From Hanstruepera flava (GTDB lineage Bacteria; Bacteroidota; Bacteroidia; Flavobacteriales; Flavobacteriaceae): a stretch of DNA of 64,000 bases. This document shows positions 36,295 through 46,095 of this stretch, piece by piece. The position numbers and the translations under genes are program-made. The DNA lies in the NCBI RefSeq assembly GCF_023634025.1, contig NZ_JALJCW010000002.1, forward strand, positions 434,001 through 498,000, given 5' to 3'. The notes under the pieces are model-generated. The model saw nothing but the letters and a program-made list of their open reading frames with translations, was not told the origin of the DNA and did no database searches. Position 1 is the first letter of the stretch; each line of letters begins with the position of its first letter.

Positions 36295-36368
36295 CTTCTT
36301 TTTGATGTATTTTCTTCTATTACTTGATTCGAAAATGTTGAGTTATTCACGTGTTTATTAACCAAAAA

Positions 36369-36394
36369 AAAGTCCCGAAAAATTTCGAGACTTT
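36369..36394 (-). terminator. Terminator after the secreted nuclease gene
   Basis: AAAGTC-C-CGAAA pairs with TTTCG-A-GACTTT (one mismatch), followed on the minus strand by a run of seven T. Confidence 0.8.
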
Positions 36395-36399
36395 ATAAT

Positions 36400-38283
36400 T
36401 TAATTTTTTATCAGTTTTTTGCTTATTGATTTATTACCTTGAATAATCTTTACGACATAAACACCATTTTTTAACTTAGAAGTGTTTATTGTTCCTGAAC
36501 GCATTAGTGTTTCGTTTAAAACTTGCTTGCCAAGAATATTATAAATCGATATACCTGTTTTTTCAGGATTTTTTAGGTTGATATTTAGTATGTCTTTAAC
36601 CGGATTAGGATAAATTTTGATTTCATTTAAACTATATTCTATTGTGCTTAAAGTTTGCGTGTGATTACCTAAATCTGTACAATTATCTTGAGGAAACGAA
36701 TTCCATTCATTAATATCAAAGGTTGTAACAGGTTCGGTTATTTCCGGCTTTCTAACTAAAGTCACATCTTTTGCATAATCAGCGCTGCTGTTAAAATCAC
36801 CTAAAATATCTATTAAAACATCGTTTTTAAAAAGCCCAATGGCATCATTTCCGTTAAATGAAGTAATAGCGTTATTTAAATCATCATATTCAGAGGTGCA
36901 AACTCCTGCGCTTCCATTGGCAATAACATATACGTCTTGATTTATAATTTCAGCATTGGCAGGAAACGAATATGGTGAACCCCAAGAAGCATTGCCGTTT
37001 GCACTTAATTTTAAAGTGTATATAGATAAATCAGTTATATCGGCTCCAGTAAAATTTGCTATTTCCAAGACTTTGTTATTCCCACTACCTTCAATATACT
37101 CTGAAAAGAATAAATCGACTCCGCCTCCAGATGAGCCGTTATTTGTAGTTGTTTCACAATCTTGATTACTAAAGCCAGATTCATTTCCTGTAGCGTCTTT
37201 GGCTTTAATGGTAAAGCAATAATTTGTGTCAGGTGTCAAACCAGTAACTGTGAATGAAGTTGTATTCGTATTAAATGTGTTATTACCATCAACATAAATA
37301 TCGTATGAAGCCACCGCAACATTATCTGTTGACGCTGTCCAGTTTAAATCAATTGTATTGTCCGTAGGGTTTGATGCCACTAAATTTGTAGGATCTGTTG
37401 GCGCTTCGGTATCAGGTGTTGTATCCCAAATTAAAGCTACCCATTCTGGATGGTCAACAAATGGATTTCTGTTACTTTGGTGGTTGTAATAAATATTATT
37501 GTTTCTATCTATTTCTTTTTGTGAGACAGGATCGTTTTCATGCCAGGTGATTAAAATATTCAGAAACGGATCTGACAACACCTTGTCCGAACTACCATCA
37601 AACATATCATAAGCAGACCAGGCGCTAATTTGATCTTCATAACGTGTTGCAAAATAAAAATATATCCTTGCGATATCACCTTTAAACTCATCTATAGGCT
37701 CAAAAACTGTGCTTGTATATCCTGCAGAGTAGCCACTATTTAGATTTCCACCTAGTTTAGAACCGTTTAATGTTGGGTTAGAAATTCCACTTTGATTAAT
37801 CAAATCATTATCATCAACTCGACCAAAAGGGTAATTGCTTCTAAAGCCATTTACACGACCATCAGTAGGCATTAGTATGTGGGCATCACTACGCATTGGT
37901 GTAGCCGAACTGAAAACCGATTGTGGGATAATATGTTCTTTATTATAACAATCGCCTTCACCAGAATAATTACCACACTCATCTGTGGTAGGTGAAAAAT
38001 TATAAGGATCGTTAGGCGTATTATTACCACCATTAGGTATTTCAGAATAAATATCTAGAATAGTGTTACTACCATTGGAATCGTAATAATAATCGCGCTC
38101 GTAAGTGGAAATAAAGCCATCCATGGCATCGTATCCTTGATCGTTATGAGCATCAATAATATTATGTAGTTGTGTTTTTAAAGTATAGCCTGTACCTGTT
38201 GCAGAATCATAATATCCTGAGGGTATTTGTGCAAAAACAGTTGAGGTTAATACTAAAAATAGGGCTGTGTAAAATTGTTTCAT
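36400..38283 (-). CDS. Secreted endonuclease I with FN3, lamin-tail and T9SS domains
   Basis: Protein of 627 residues. Signal peptide 1-19. Endonuclease I (EndA/NucM-like) domain about 25-285 with active-site region NKEHIIPQSVF (His117) and RSDAHILMPTDGRVNGFRSNYPFG. A fibronectin type III domain follows (about 292-380), then a lamin-tail-like domain (about 392-540, VDLFFSEYIEGSGNNKVLEIAN) and a T9SS type A sorting domain in the last ~75 residues (IKIYPNPVKDILNI ... KKLIKN). It should degrade extracellular DNA/RNA for phosphorus and nucleotides. Its ATG follows the RsmB-type gene stop by 1 bp, so the two are co-transcribed. Confidence 0.93.
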   Translation of the reverse strand: MKQFYTALFLVLTSTVFAQIPSGYYDSATGTGYTLKTQLHNIIDAHNDQGYDAMDGFISTYERDYYYDSNGSNTILDIYSEIPNGGNNTPNDPYNFSPTTDECGNYSGEGDCYNKEHIIPQSVFSSATPMRSDAHILMPTDGRVNGFRSNYPFGRVDDNDLINQSGISNPTLNGSKLGGNLNSGYSAGYTSTVFEPIDEFKGDIARIYFYFATRYEDQISAWSAYDMFDGSSDKVLSDPFLNILITWHENDPVSQKEIDRNNNIYYNHQSNRNPFVDHPEWVALIWDTTPDTEAPTDPTNLVASNPTDNTIDLNWTASTDNVAVASYDIYVDGNNTFNTNTTSFTVTGLTPDTNYCFTIKAKDATGNESGFSNQDCETTTNNGSSGGGVDLFFSEYIEGSGNNKVLEIANFTGADITDLSIYTLKLSANGNASWGSPYSFPANAEIINQDVYVIANGSAGVCTSEYDDLNNAITSFNGNDAIGLFKNDVLIDILGDFNSSADYAKDVTLVRKPEITEPVTTFDINEWNSFPQDNCTDLGNHTQTLSTIEYSLNEIKIYPNPVKDILNINLKNPEKTGISIYNILGKQVLNETLMRSGTINTSKLKNGVYVVKIIQGNKSISKKLIKN

Positions 38284-38284
38284 A

Positions 38285-39496
38285 TTATTTTTTTTCCATT
38301 AAAGCCATGTAAAATCCATCGTATCCAGATTCGTGGGCCAATACTTTTTTGTCTTCTACAAATTTAAAATCTTTTCCTAAATCAGATTTTAAAAATGCTT
38401 CTACTTGATTTTGGTTTTCAGATGGTAAAATAGAACAGGTCGCATAAACCAATTGTCCTCCAGATTTTACCATACGTGAATACTGCTGTAATATATCTTG
38501 TTGTTTGTTTTTAATTTTTTCAATAAAAGATGCTTCTAACTTCCATTTGGCATCTGGATTTCGACGTAATACGCCTAATCCTGAACAAGGCGCATCAATC
38601 AATACACGATCAGCTTTATCATAAAGTTTTTTTATGACTTTGGTAGAGTCTATTGCACGTGTTTCAATATTATGAGCACCATTTCGTTTTGCTCTGCGCT
38701 TTAATTCATGGAGCTTATTGGCGTAAATATCCAAGGCAATAACCTGCCCTTTGTTTTCCATTAAAGCTGCTAAATGTAGTGCTTTGCCACCTGCTCCAGC
38801 ACAAGCATCAACAACACGCATACCTGGTTTTACATTTAAAAAGTCTGCAACCAATTGTGATGAGGCATCTTGAACTTCAAAAAGGCCATCTTTAAAAGCT
38901 TCAGTTTGGAAAACATTAGCTCGTTCTTTTAATTTTAAAGCATTTGGGTAACCTTTTATAAACTCGGTTTCGATATCTAGATCGAATAAAGTGGCCTGAA
39001 GTTTTTCTTTTGTTGTTTTTAAGGTGTTTACCCTTAAAATTACATCAGCTTGTTGGTTAAGCGCATGAATTTCTTTTGTCCATTTTTCTTCACCCAATTC
39101 GTTTATTCCAAGTTCATCTATCCAATCTGGAATAGACTCACTATATTTTCTGGTTTTTGATAATTCGTCAAAACGACCTTTGATTTTTCTGGTAGGTGTA
39201 CCTTCAAAATATTTCCAATCAGGCAACTTAATACCTTTTAAGGTTGCCCAAACCGCAAACATACGCCATAGGTTATCACGGTCAAAAGGTTCTTTTACTT
39301 CAGCAATTTCGGCATATAAACGTTTCCACCTCACAATGTCGTAAGTTGTTTCTGCAACAAAAGCACGATCACGACTTCCCCAACGTTTATCACGTTTAAG
39401 GAGTTGTTGGATAACCTTATCAGCATACTCGCCCTCGTTGAAGATTTTCATTAATCCATCAATGGTGGCAAAACATAAATTTCTGTGTAAACGCAT
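38285..39496 (-). CDS. RsmB/NOP family RNA cytosine-5 methyltransferase
   Basis: Protein of 403 residues. N-terminal helical domain (about 1-140) as in RsmB-like proteins, then the class I SAM methyltransferase: VVDACAGAGGKALHLAA (SAM site), DAPCSGLGVLRRNPD (motif IV, with one catalytic Cys) and LVYATCSILPSENQNQVEAFL (motif VI, second catalytic Cys). It methylates cytosine in rRNA or tRNA; E. coli RsmB acts on 16S rRNA C967, and this protein may share that target, though the exact site is not shown. A -7 box TACCTTTG lies at 39515-39522 on the minus strand. Divergent from the lipoprotein gene at 39561. Confidence 0.92.
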   Translation of the reverse strand: MRLHRNLCFATIDGLMKIFNEGEYADKVIQQLLKRDKRWGSRDRAFVAETTYDIVRWKRLYAEIAEVKEPFDRDNLWRMFAVWATLKGIKLPDWKYFEGTPTRKIKGRFDELSKTRKYSESIPDWIDELGINELGEEKWTKEIHALNQQADVILRVNTLKTTKEKLQATLFDLDIETEFIKGYPNALKLKERANVFQTEAFKDGLFEVQDASSQLVADFLNVKPGMRVVDACAGAGGKALHLAALMENKGQVIALDIYANKLHELKRRAKRNGAHNIETRAIDSTKVIKKLYDKADRVLIDAPCSGLGVLRRNPDAKWKLEASFIEKIKNKQQDILQQYSRMVKSGGQLVYATCSILPSENQNQVEAFLKSDLGKDFKFVEDKKVLAHESGYDGFYMALMEKK

Positions 39497-39514
39497 TCTA
39501 TTTTATTAGGCGTG

Positions 39515-39522
39515 CAAAGGTA
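39515..39522 (-). promoter_or_regulatory. -7 box of the RsmB-type gene
   Basis: TACCTTTG on the minus strand, full match to TAnnTTTG, 18 bp before the ATG. Located in a 64-bp divergent gap. Confidence 0.5.
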
Positions 39523-39560
39523 CGTTTTAATTACGTATTTTTATCCTAAATATTTTATAA

Positions 39561-40601
39561 ATGAGGAAATTATTACTATTTGTAGTGGCTGTGTCTTGCC
39601 TGTCTTGCCAGACTGAAAAAGAGATTCAAAAAAGAAAATTAACAGATATTGAGTTTAAATCCATATTGGAAGATTCTACGTTAAGCGTTCGTGCCATAGA
39701 GATTTTAGATCAAGAGAGTCTGGCTTTTGCAGCCAATAACAATACCTATGGATTATATAATAGTGAAGCCGATAAATGGTTGATTTCTAAAATTGAACAC
39801 GATTCTTTGGATATTGAGTTTAGGGCCATAGCAAACAATACAATAGATTTTTTTATGATAAGTGTTGGAAATCCAGCTCTATTGTATAGAACTGGCGATA
39901 CCGGTGAAATGGAGTTAGTTTACAAAGAAGAACATGACAATGTGTTTTATGATTCCATGAAATTCTGGAATGATCAAGAAGGTATTGCCATTGGTGATAC
40001 AACAGATGATTGTTTGAGTATTATTATTACTAGAGATGGTGGGTTTACTTGGCAAAAATTATCATGTAGCAAATTGCCAAAAGGTATAAAAGGAGAAGGT
40101 GCTTTTGCAGCTAGTAATACCAATATTGATATTGTTGGAGATGAGACATGGGTTGCAACAACCACAGGTAGAGTTTATTATTCGCCAGATAAAGGGTTTA
40201 ATTGGGAAGTAATTGAAACACCAATCATTAAAGCCAAAGAAACAGAAGGTATTTATTCAATGGATTTTTACGATAACTTAAAGGGTTTTGCTATTGGAGG
40301 TGATTATACTAAACCGGCTGATAGTTCTGCAAATAAAATTAGAACACTAAATGGTGGAAAAACCTGGCAATTAGTAGCCGAGAATCAAAGTCCTGGTTAC
40401 AGAAGTTGTATACAATATATTCCTAATGGAATAGGGAATGAGCTAATAGCGATAGGGTTTAAGGGTATAGATTACTCAAATGATAATGGTGAAACTTGGA
40501 ACCATTTAAGCGATGAAGGTTACTATACTATTAGATTTTTAAATGATAGTATAGCATATGCTGCTGGCTCCAAGCGGATTTCAAAATTGAAGTTCAAATA
40601 A
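39561..40601 (+). CDS. Asp-box (YCF48/BNR-like) propeller lipoprotein
   Basis: Protein of 346 residues. Lipobox in MRKLLLFVVAVSCLSC (Cys16). Four Asp-box motifs are spaced along the chain: TRDGGFTW, SPDKGFNW, TLNGGKTW and SNDNGETW, which suggests one small beta-propeller of the YCF48/photosystem II stability factor-like or BNR type. In this lineage such proteins are labelled oxidoreductase, but no cofactor site is visible. Anchored in the envelope, function unknown. It is a single-gene unit between the divergent RsmB gene and a convergent periplasmic protein gene, with a shared terminator at its end. Confidence 0.85.
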   Translation: MRKLLLFVVAVSCLSCQTEKEIQKRKLTDIEFKSILEDSTLSVRAIEILDQESLAFAANNNTYGLYNSEADKWLISKIEHDSLDIEFRAIANNTIDFFMISVGNPALLYRTGDTGEMELVYKEEHDNVFYDSMKFWNDQEGIAIGDTTDDCLSIIITRDGGFTWQKLSCSKLPKGIKGEGAFAASNTNIDIVGDETWVATTTGRVYYSPDKGFNWEVIETPIIKAKETEGIYSMDFYDNLKGFAIGGDYTKPADSSANKIRTLNGGKTWQLVAENQSPGYRSCIQYIPNGIGNELIAIGFKGIDYSNDNGETWNHLSDEGYYTIRFLNDSIAYAAGSKRISKLKFK

Positions 40602-40604
40602 AAA

Positions 40605-40632
40605 AAAAAGAGAAGCATTTGCTTCTCTTTTT
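40605..40632. terminator. Bidirectional terminator
   Basis: AGAGAAGCA / TGCTTCTCT with a TT loop, A-tract left and T-tract right, between convergent genes ending at 40601 and 40633. Confidence 0.9.
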
Positions 40633-41085
40633 TTATGGTTTATCTCCTCCTTTTTGATGACGACGTTTTTTGTATTCTTCAAACATTTTACGTTTAAAGT
40701 CGTCTTCTACTTTTTTAAGGAGGACTATCTTTTTCGATGATATTACTTTTTGTAAATCTGAAATATAATCGTTGTATAAATTATTTCGTTGGGTATTTGA
40801 ATTTTTGAACTTTTGCAACAAACTATTAGCTTGATCTTCAGTCATACTTTCAATATCAATGGATTTACGATCCTTGTACATTTCTTCACGCATTTTATTC
40901 ATGCGTTCTTCAAAATCATTATAAATAGGCCAGAATTTTTCGGCTTCTGTTTTTGATAAGTTTAATTTCTCTGTTATATAAGCTGTCTTTAAAGCTTTGA
41001 TTTTTTCGTTTCTGTCCATCCTATCTTGAGAAAATGAAATGGCAGTAAACATTAAACAGATAAATAAAATTAGGGTATTTTTCAT
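40633..41085 (-). CDS. Small periplasmic helical protein of the ECF sigma cassette
   Basis: Protein of 150 residues: signal peptide MKNTLILFICLMFTAISFSQ, then a helical, charged body with ITEKLNLSKTEAEKFWPIYNDFEERM and a strongly basic end (KRRHQKGG). The LNLSxxEAxxFWPIYN motif is seen in the CpxP/Spy-like small periplasmic proteins of Bacteroidota, placed after an ECF sigma factor and an anti-sigma-like gene. Role is probably envelope stress sensing or chaperoning, by inference from position. 12 bp after the anti-sigma-like gene. Confidence 0.78.
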   Translation of the reverse strand: MKNTLILFICLMFTAISFSQDRMDRNEKIKALKTAYITEKLNLSKTEAEKFWPIYNDFEERMNKMREEMYKDRKSIDIESMTEDQANSLLQKFKNSNTQRNNLYNDYISDLQKVISSKKIVLLKKVEDDFKRKMFEEYKKRRHQKGGDKP

Positions 41086-41097
41086 TATGTTGCTATT

Positions 41098-41592
41098 TTA
41101 TTCAAGATCAAAATCTAAATCTTCTAACTCTGTATTGTTATAAAGATAGTCTTCAAGATTAACATCGCTTAAAGTTTCTTCTAGAATACTGTTTTCAAAA
41201 GTACTTGTATTGGTAATTAAATGGCTTAATTCTACAGATTCAAAATCTGAAGTTAATAAATAATTTTCTAACGTTTCACTATCAAGAGAAGCAAAGTTGA
41301 TATTGTTTTTTGAGGTTGGAATAATTAATAACATCAAAAATACAGCAGCTATGCTTGCTACGTAAAGGATTGTTTTTTTGTTGAATAATGGAATGACTTT
41401 AGTTTCTGATTCAATAGGTGTTACATTAACTTTAAAGGCATTTAAATATCCTTCGGGTGCTTTAAACCCAGAATTAGAAACATTTTCTTTTAATTGTAAT
41501 TCTAAAAGAAGATTGTCTTCAAACTGATTGAAATAATCGTCAGGAGTTTTAAAACCTGATGCTTTAACGTTATGTAATTTGTTTTTTGTCAT
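41098..41592 (-). CDS. Single-span membrane protein, putative anti-sigma factor
   Basis: Protein of 164 residues. N-terminal cytoplasmic part carries two similar short units, GFKTPDDYFNQFEDNLL and GFKAPEGYLNAFKVNV, then one membrane helix at about 73-92 and an acidic periplasmic tail. Its place 36 bp after an ECF sigma gene and 12 bp before a small periplasmic protein suggests the anti-sigma partner, but no zinc anti-sigma motif (HxxxCxxC) is present, so family membership is inferred from context. The doubled GFK-P-Y unit is the N-terminal motif typical of such proteins in Flavobacteriia. Confidence 0.72.
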   Translation of the reverse strand: MTKNKLHNVKASGFKTPDDYFNQFEDNLLLELQLKENVSNSGFKAPEGYLNAFKVNVTPIESETKVIPLFNKKTILYVASIAAVFLMLLIIPTSKNNINFASLDSETLENYLLTSDFESVELSHLITNTSTFENSILEETLSDVNLEDYLYNNTELEDLDFDLE

Positions 41593-41628
41593 GGTCTAAT
41601 TATTAAGACTCTAAAATTTAATAAAGGT

Positions 41629-42174
41629 TTAATCATCCTCGGTTAAATAAGCTTCAATTTTTTTAACAGCTATATGGTATGAAGCTTTTAGGGCACCTTC
41701 GCTAGTTTCTAATATTTCGGACATATCTTTGTATTTTAAGTCTTGAAAATACTTCATATTGAATACTAATTGCTGTTTTTCTGGCAATGTGGCAATGGCC
41801 TCTTGTAATTTTAACTGAATATCATTGCCTTCAAAGTAAACATCAGACTTTAGGTTTTGAATATTGTTTTGTTGTAAATCTTCATTTGAAATTTTCATTT
41901 CTCTCGCACGTTTATTAATAAAGGTTATGGCTTCATTTGTCGCAATCCGATATAGCCACGAGTATAGCTTGCTATCCCCTTTAAAGCCTTCAATATTTTT
42001 ATAAACTTTAATAAATGTGTTTTGGAGTACATCGTCAGCATCGTCATGCGATTTTACAATGTGACGAATGTGCCAATATAATCGTTCTTTGTAAAGCGAT
42101 ACAAGTTCGTTGAACGCAACATGTTTGTTGCGTTCGGTTTTAAGATTTTCTAATAAAACAGCTTCTTGACTCAC
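41629..42174 (-). CDS. RNA polymerase sigma factor, ECF (sigma-70) type
   Basis: Protein of 181 residues: region 2 with HDDADDVLQNTFIKVYKNIEGF and SKLYSWLYRIATNEAI, region 4 with LPEKQQLVFNMKYFQDLKYKDMSEILETSEGALKASYH. The start is GTG at 42174, as no ATG lies in the N-terminal part and the following residues SQEAVLLENLK suit the family. A TATCTTTG box (42174-42181, minus strand) overlaps this GTG, so the true promoter may lie further upstream or the box may be chance. It probably directs an envelope-stress regulon with the two genes downstream. Confidence 0.9.
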   Translation of the reverse strand: MSQEAVLLENLKTERNKHVAFNELVSLYKERLYWHIRHIVKSHDDADDVLQNTFIKVYKNIEGFKGDSKLYSWLYRIATNEAITFINKRAREMKISNEDLQQNNIQNLKSDVYFEGNDIQLKLQEAIATLPEKQQLVFNMKYFQDLKYKDMSEILETSEGALKASYHIAVKKIEAYLTEDD

Positions 42175-42399
42175 AAAGATATTTTATAGTTAGACCTTTT
42201 AAATGTACTAAAGTTTAATGTCTTTTATCTTGTTTTTTTAATGAATTGATAAACAAGGTGTTAAAAACACAAAAATCGATTAAAAGCATAAAAACACGAT
42301 AAAATGCATTTTTTTCTTGGTCTTTTCATTTTTTTAGTATATGTTTACAACTCCTAACCAACTTATGTTTGTTAGTCGTCCCCAAGTCTAACAAGAACC

Positions 42400-42433
42400 A
42401 AAAAAGAGCAAAATGTATTTTTTGCTCTTTTTT
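42400..42433 (-). terminator. Terminator after the ABC exporter gene
   Basis: AGAGCAAAA pairs with TTTTGCTCT, flanked by A- and T-tracts. It lies just beyond the end of the exporter gene in a 282-bp gap. The rest of that gap (42182-42399) is AT-rich and I see no gene in it. Confidence 0.85.
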
Positions 42434-42456
42434 AATTTGAATATTGTGTTGAAGTT

Positions 42457-44286
42457 TTAATCGAAACTCTGCATTTCTACTAATCTTTTATACATACCGT
42501 TTTTTGCCAACAGGTCTGAATGTGTACCCTGTTCAACGATTTCGCCATGTTGCATAACTATTATTTCGTCTGCGTTTTGAATAGTAGATAGCCTATGGGC
42601 AATAACAACAGATGTTCTATTTTTCATCATATTTTCTAATGCTAACTGAACAAGTCGCTCACTTTCAGTATCTAGAGCAGAAGTTGCTTCATCCAAAATC
42701 ATTATAGGAGGGTTTTTAAGTACGGCTCTAGCAATGCTTAAACGTTGCTTTTGACCTCCAGAAAAATTATTTCCAGCATCACCTACATTAGTATCGATTC
42801 CTTCGGGCAACTTTTGAACAAATTCCCAAGCATTGGCAATTTTTAAAGCATCGATAATTTCTTCATCTGTGGCATCGGGTTTACCAATTAAAATGTTATT
42901 CTTTATAGAATCATTAAATAAAATAGAGTCTTGGGTAACTAAACCCATATGTTGGCGTAATGATTTTTTAGTAACATTTTTAATGTCTATACCATCTATT
43001 TTGATACTTCCTGTGTTAACATCGTAAAAACGCGTTACCAAATTGGCAATGGTACTTTTCCCGCTTCCAGATTGGCCAACAAGCGCAACAGTTTTTCCTT
43101 TTGGCACTTGAATTGAAAAGTTTTTAAGAACGAATTCGTCTTCATATTTAAATGAAATATTTTCAACAGAGATTCTATCTTTAAAATCGCCAAGTTCCTT
43201 TGCATTAGGGAGATCAGGCATGCTATTTTCTTCATGTAAAATTTCAAAAACACGATCGGCTGCTGCCATACCGTTTTTTACTTTATACGATGCTTTACTT
43301 ATTGCTTTTGCTGGTGTTAGAATAGCATAAGCAAGTCCCATAAAAGCAATAAAAGTTGTACCTTCAATTACCTTATCTATTAATACCAATTTACCACCAT
43401 ACCATAACAAAACAGCAATGGTTGCAATACCTAAAACTTCACTTACTGGTCCGGCAAGATTGTTTTTTAAGCCAATTTTGTTTGAAAGGTTTAAAATTTT
43501 ATCTGCTGAATTTGTAAACTTGTTTGTAAAGATGGATTCAGCATTATAACTCTTCACAATTTTCAGTCCTGTTAACGATTCTTCTACAATGGAAATTAAC
43601 TTCCCTGATTCTTGTTGTGCGCGTAATGATTTACTCTTGAGGCTTTTTCCAATTCTTGAAATCATAAAACCTGCTATTGGAATAAAGCATAATACAAACA
43701 ACGATAATTCCCAGCTAATTGTAAACATGAGAATTAATGAAAAGATGATAGTTAAAGGTTCTCTAACTATAAGTTCTAGAATGATAAAGAATGAATTTTG
43801 CATTTCATTAATATCACCAAGAATTCTGGCCATAACATCACCTTTTTGCCTTTTGGAGTAAAAACCTAAAGGAAGTTGAATTATTTTGTTGTACATGTCT
43901 TTTCTTAAAGCGGTTAAAACACCATTCTTTAGAAACATAACATGCTGCATGGCTAAATACCCAAATAAGTTTTTTAGAATAAAGGTTGAAATTACTATGG
44001 CTATAACAATAACTAAAGCCATTTGTGCATTTCCATCTTCTAAATACCCACTAACTTTATAATTGAGTAAATTTTCGCCATAATCTTTAATGTCTCCAAT
44101 ACCTGTCCAAACAGGCGCTTTTCTTACTATTGTTGTTTTGTCAAACAAAACATTTAGCATAGGTATTAAAGACACAAATGCTAAAGAACTGAATAAGGCA
44201 TATAGTAAATTGAATAAGACATTTAAAATGACATGCGATTTAAATTTCTTAATAAAAGGTAATAACTGATGAATTATTTTTTTCAT
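42457..44286 (-). CDS. MsbA-like ABC transporter, fused permease and ATPase
   Basis: Protein of 609 residues: six membrane helices (about 20-330) and an ABC ATPase with Walker A GQSGSGKS, the signature FSGGQKQRLSIARA, Walker B PIMILDEATSALD and the H-loop in IAHRLSTI. It fits the MsbA/lipid A or multidrug exporter class of the half-transporter fold working as a homodimer. Lipid flipping is likely given the neighbouring polyprenyl-type glycosyltransferase and phosphoglucomutase, but substrate is not shown. Its ATG comes directly after the phosphoglucomutase stop (no gap), so the genes are translated from one transcript. Confidence 0.92.
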   Translation of the reverse strand: MKKIIHQLLPFIKKFKSHVILNVLFNLLYALFSSLAFVSLIPMLNVLFDKTTIVRKAPVWTGIGDIKDYGENLLNYKVSGYLEDGNAQMALVIVIAIVISTFILKNLFGYLAMQHVMFLKNGVLTALRKDMYNKIIQLPLGFYSKRQKGDVMARILGDINEMQNSFFIILELIVREPLTIIFSLILMFTISWELSLFVLCFIPIAGFMISRIGKSLKSKSLRAQQESGKLISIVEESLTGLKIVKSYNAESIFTNKFTNSADKILNLSNKIGLKNNLAGPVSEVLGIATIAVLLWYGGKLVLIDKVIEGTTFIAFMGLAYAILTPAKAISKASYKVKNGMAAADRVFEILHEENSMPDLPNAKELGDFKDRISVENISFKYEDEFVLKNFSIQVPKGKTVALVGQSGSGKSTIANLVTRFYDVNTGSIKIDGIDIKNVTKKSLRQHMGLVTQDSILFNDSIKNNILIGKPDATDEEIIDALKIANAWEFVQKLPEGIDTNVGDAGNNFSGGQKQRLSIARAVLKNPPIMILDEATSALDTESERLVQLALENMMKNRTSVVIAHRLSTIQNADEIIVMQHGEIVEQGTHSDLLAKNGMYKRLVEMQSFD

Positions 44287-46017
44287 TTAGTTAAGTTGCA
44301 AATCCTTTACAATAGCATCAATTCTTGACTCTAACGTCTTGTTGGTAGATTCAAATTCTGCTTTAGAATTTAATTCTTGACTGACACTAATATAGAATTT
44401 AATTTTTGGTTCCGTTCCGCTAGGTCTTAAGGCAATCTTACTGCCATCTTCTGTGTAATAGATTAGCACATTGGATTTTGGAATATGAATATCTTGCGTA
44501 TCTCCTGTGAGCATATTTTTTGCTTGCGATAGCTGATAATCTTCAATCCTTACAACTTTTGATCCGTTTACTTGTGTTAATGGTTTGTTGCGTGCATCAA
44601 TCATCATTTTCTTAATTTCGTTAGCGCCTTCTATTCCTTTTTTGGTAATGGATATCAAGCGTTCTTTATAAAAACCGTGTTTGGCATATAAATCAATTAA
44701 GGATTCATAAAACGAATATCCTTCAGCTTTTGCCTGTGCAGCAATTTCGCAAGCCAATAATGTAGATGTTACTGCATCCTTATCGCGTACAAAATCGCCT
44801 ACCATAAAACCAAAACTTTCTTCGCCACCACCAATGAAATCAAGCTCTGGAAAATCTTTAATCATTTTGGCAATCCATTTAAAACCCGTTAGCCCAATTT
44901 TACATTCAACATTGTAAGCTTTAGCCAATTCTAGCATCATGGGAGTAGACACAATAGTCGAGCCAATAAATTCCTTGCCCTGTAATTTGTTGTTTTTCTG
45001 CCATTGTTTCAGTAAAAAAGCTGTCATAACAACCATGGTTTGATTTCCATTAAGCAGAATCATGTTATTGTCTAAATCACGAACAGCAATTCCAACACGG
45101 TCACTATCAGGATCTGTACCAATTACAATATCACCATTGACTTTTTCTGCCATATCTAAAGCCATTTTTAAGGCTTCTGGCTCTTCAGGGTTTGGCGACT
45201 TAACCGTTGGGAAATCACCATTTGGTTCGGCTTGTTCTTCAACAATGTAAACCGCATTATAACCTGCTTGTTTTAGGGTTTCAGGAATAGTGGTTATTGA
45301 GGTTCCATGCAATGAAGTAAATACAATATTTAAGTTGTCTTTGGCTGCTTGCGATGTATTAAAACTTCCATTTTCTATCGAAGATTTAATAAAAACCCGA
45401 TCGATTTCTGAACCTATTGTGTTAATAATAGATTCGTTAGGATCAAATTTTATATCAGCATAGTTTAAACTATTTATTTCTGAAATAATTTCAGCATCTT
45501 GTGGTGGCACCAATTGCCCACCATCTTGCCAGTATACCTTATAACCGTTATATTCTGGAGGATTGTGAGATGCCGTTAATACTATGCCACAATGACAATT
45601 TAAGTGCTTTAATGCAAATGATAACTCTGGAGTAGGACGTAAATCTTCAAACAAGAACACTTCAATATTATTTGCAGAGAATACATTGGCAACAATCTTG
45701 GCTAATGATTTGCTGTTATGCCTGCAATCAAACGCAATGGCGACTTTTAGAGTTTCACTTGGGAATGATTGTTTAAGGTAATTGCTTAAGCCTTGCGTAT
45801 TTTTCCCTAAAGTATATTTGTTTATTCTGTTGGTGCCAATTCCCATTACACCACGCATGCCACCAGTTCCAAACTCTAAATCTTTGTAAAAAGCTTCTTC
45901 AAGTTCTTTAGGATTTGTAGCAATTAGGTTTTTTATATAATCTTGAGTATCCTTATCAAAAGCTGGTGTTAACCAGGTGTTAACACGTTCTAATAATTTT
46001 GGTTCAATATGTATCAT
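44287..46017 (-). CDS. Phosphoglucomutase / phosphomannomutase family enzyme
   Basis: Protein of 576 residues from the ATG at 46017; a 7-codon longer frame starts with TTG. Contains the alpha-D-phosphohexomutase motifs: catalytic serine loop [15 protein letters not shown], Mg site [12 protein letters not shown], sugar loop GGEESFGF and the phosphate site [12 protein letters not shown]. It interconverts hexose 1- and 6-phosphates for glycogen, cell wall and glycan precursors. Length fits the phosphoglucomutase/PgcA-like type rather than the short phosphomannomutases. -7 box TATTTTTG at 46036-46043 on the minus strand; followed directly by the ABC exporter gene. Confidence 0.95.
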   Translation of the reverse strand: MIHIEPKLLERVNTWLTPAFDKDTQDYIKNLIATNPKELEEAFYKDLEFGTGGMRGVMGIGTNRINKYTLGKNTQGLSNYLKQSFPSETLKVAIAFDCRHNSKSLAKIVANVFSANNIEVFLFEDLRPTPELSFALKHLNCHCGIVLTASHNPPEYNGYKVYWQDGGQLVPPQDAEIISEINSLNYADIKFDPNESIINTIGSEIDRVFIKSSIENGSFNTSQAAKDNLNIVFTSLHGTSITTIPETLKQAGYNAVYIVEEQAEPNGDFPTVKSPNPEEPEALKMALDMAEKVNGDIVIGTDPDSDRVGIAVRDLDNNMILLNGNQTMVVMTAFLLKQWQKNNKLQGKEFIGSTIVSTPMMLELAKAYNVECKIGLTGFKWIAKMIKDFPELDFIGGGEESFGFMVGDFVRDKDAVTSTLLACEIAAQAKAEGYSFYESLIDLYAKHGFYKERLISITKKGIEGANEIKKMMIDARNKPLTQVNGSKVVRIEDYQLSQAKNMLTGDTQDIHIPKSNVLIYYTEDGSKIALRPSGTEPKIKFYISVSQELNSKAEFESTNKTLESRIDAIVKDLQLN

Positions 46018-46035
46018 AGTATTGTTTATCGCGTA

Positions 46036-46043
46036 CAAAAATA
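46036..46043 (-). promoter_or_regulatory. -7 box of the phosphoglucomutase gene
   Basis: TATTTTTG on the minus strand, 18 bp before the ATG at 46017, full match to TAnnTTTG. No TTG at the usual distance upstream. Confidence 0.5.
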
Positions 46044-46095
46044 CGTAATAGAATATAATGTGTTAATGAAATACGAGTTAATTTAAAATCAAGTA

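Noticed and set aside
42182-42399. Gap between the sigma factor gene and the exporter terminator, considered for a small gene or RNA
   Set aside because: Only AT-rich sequence with short frames; no stable structure or start region that I could support.
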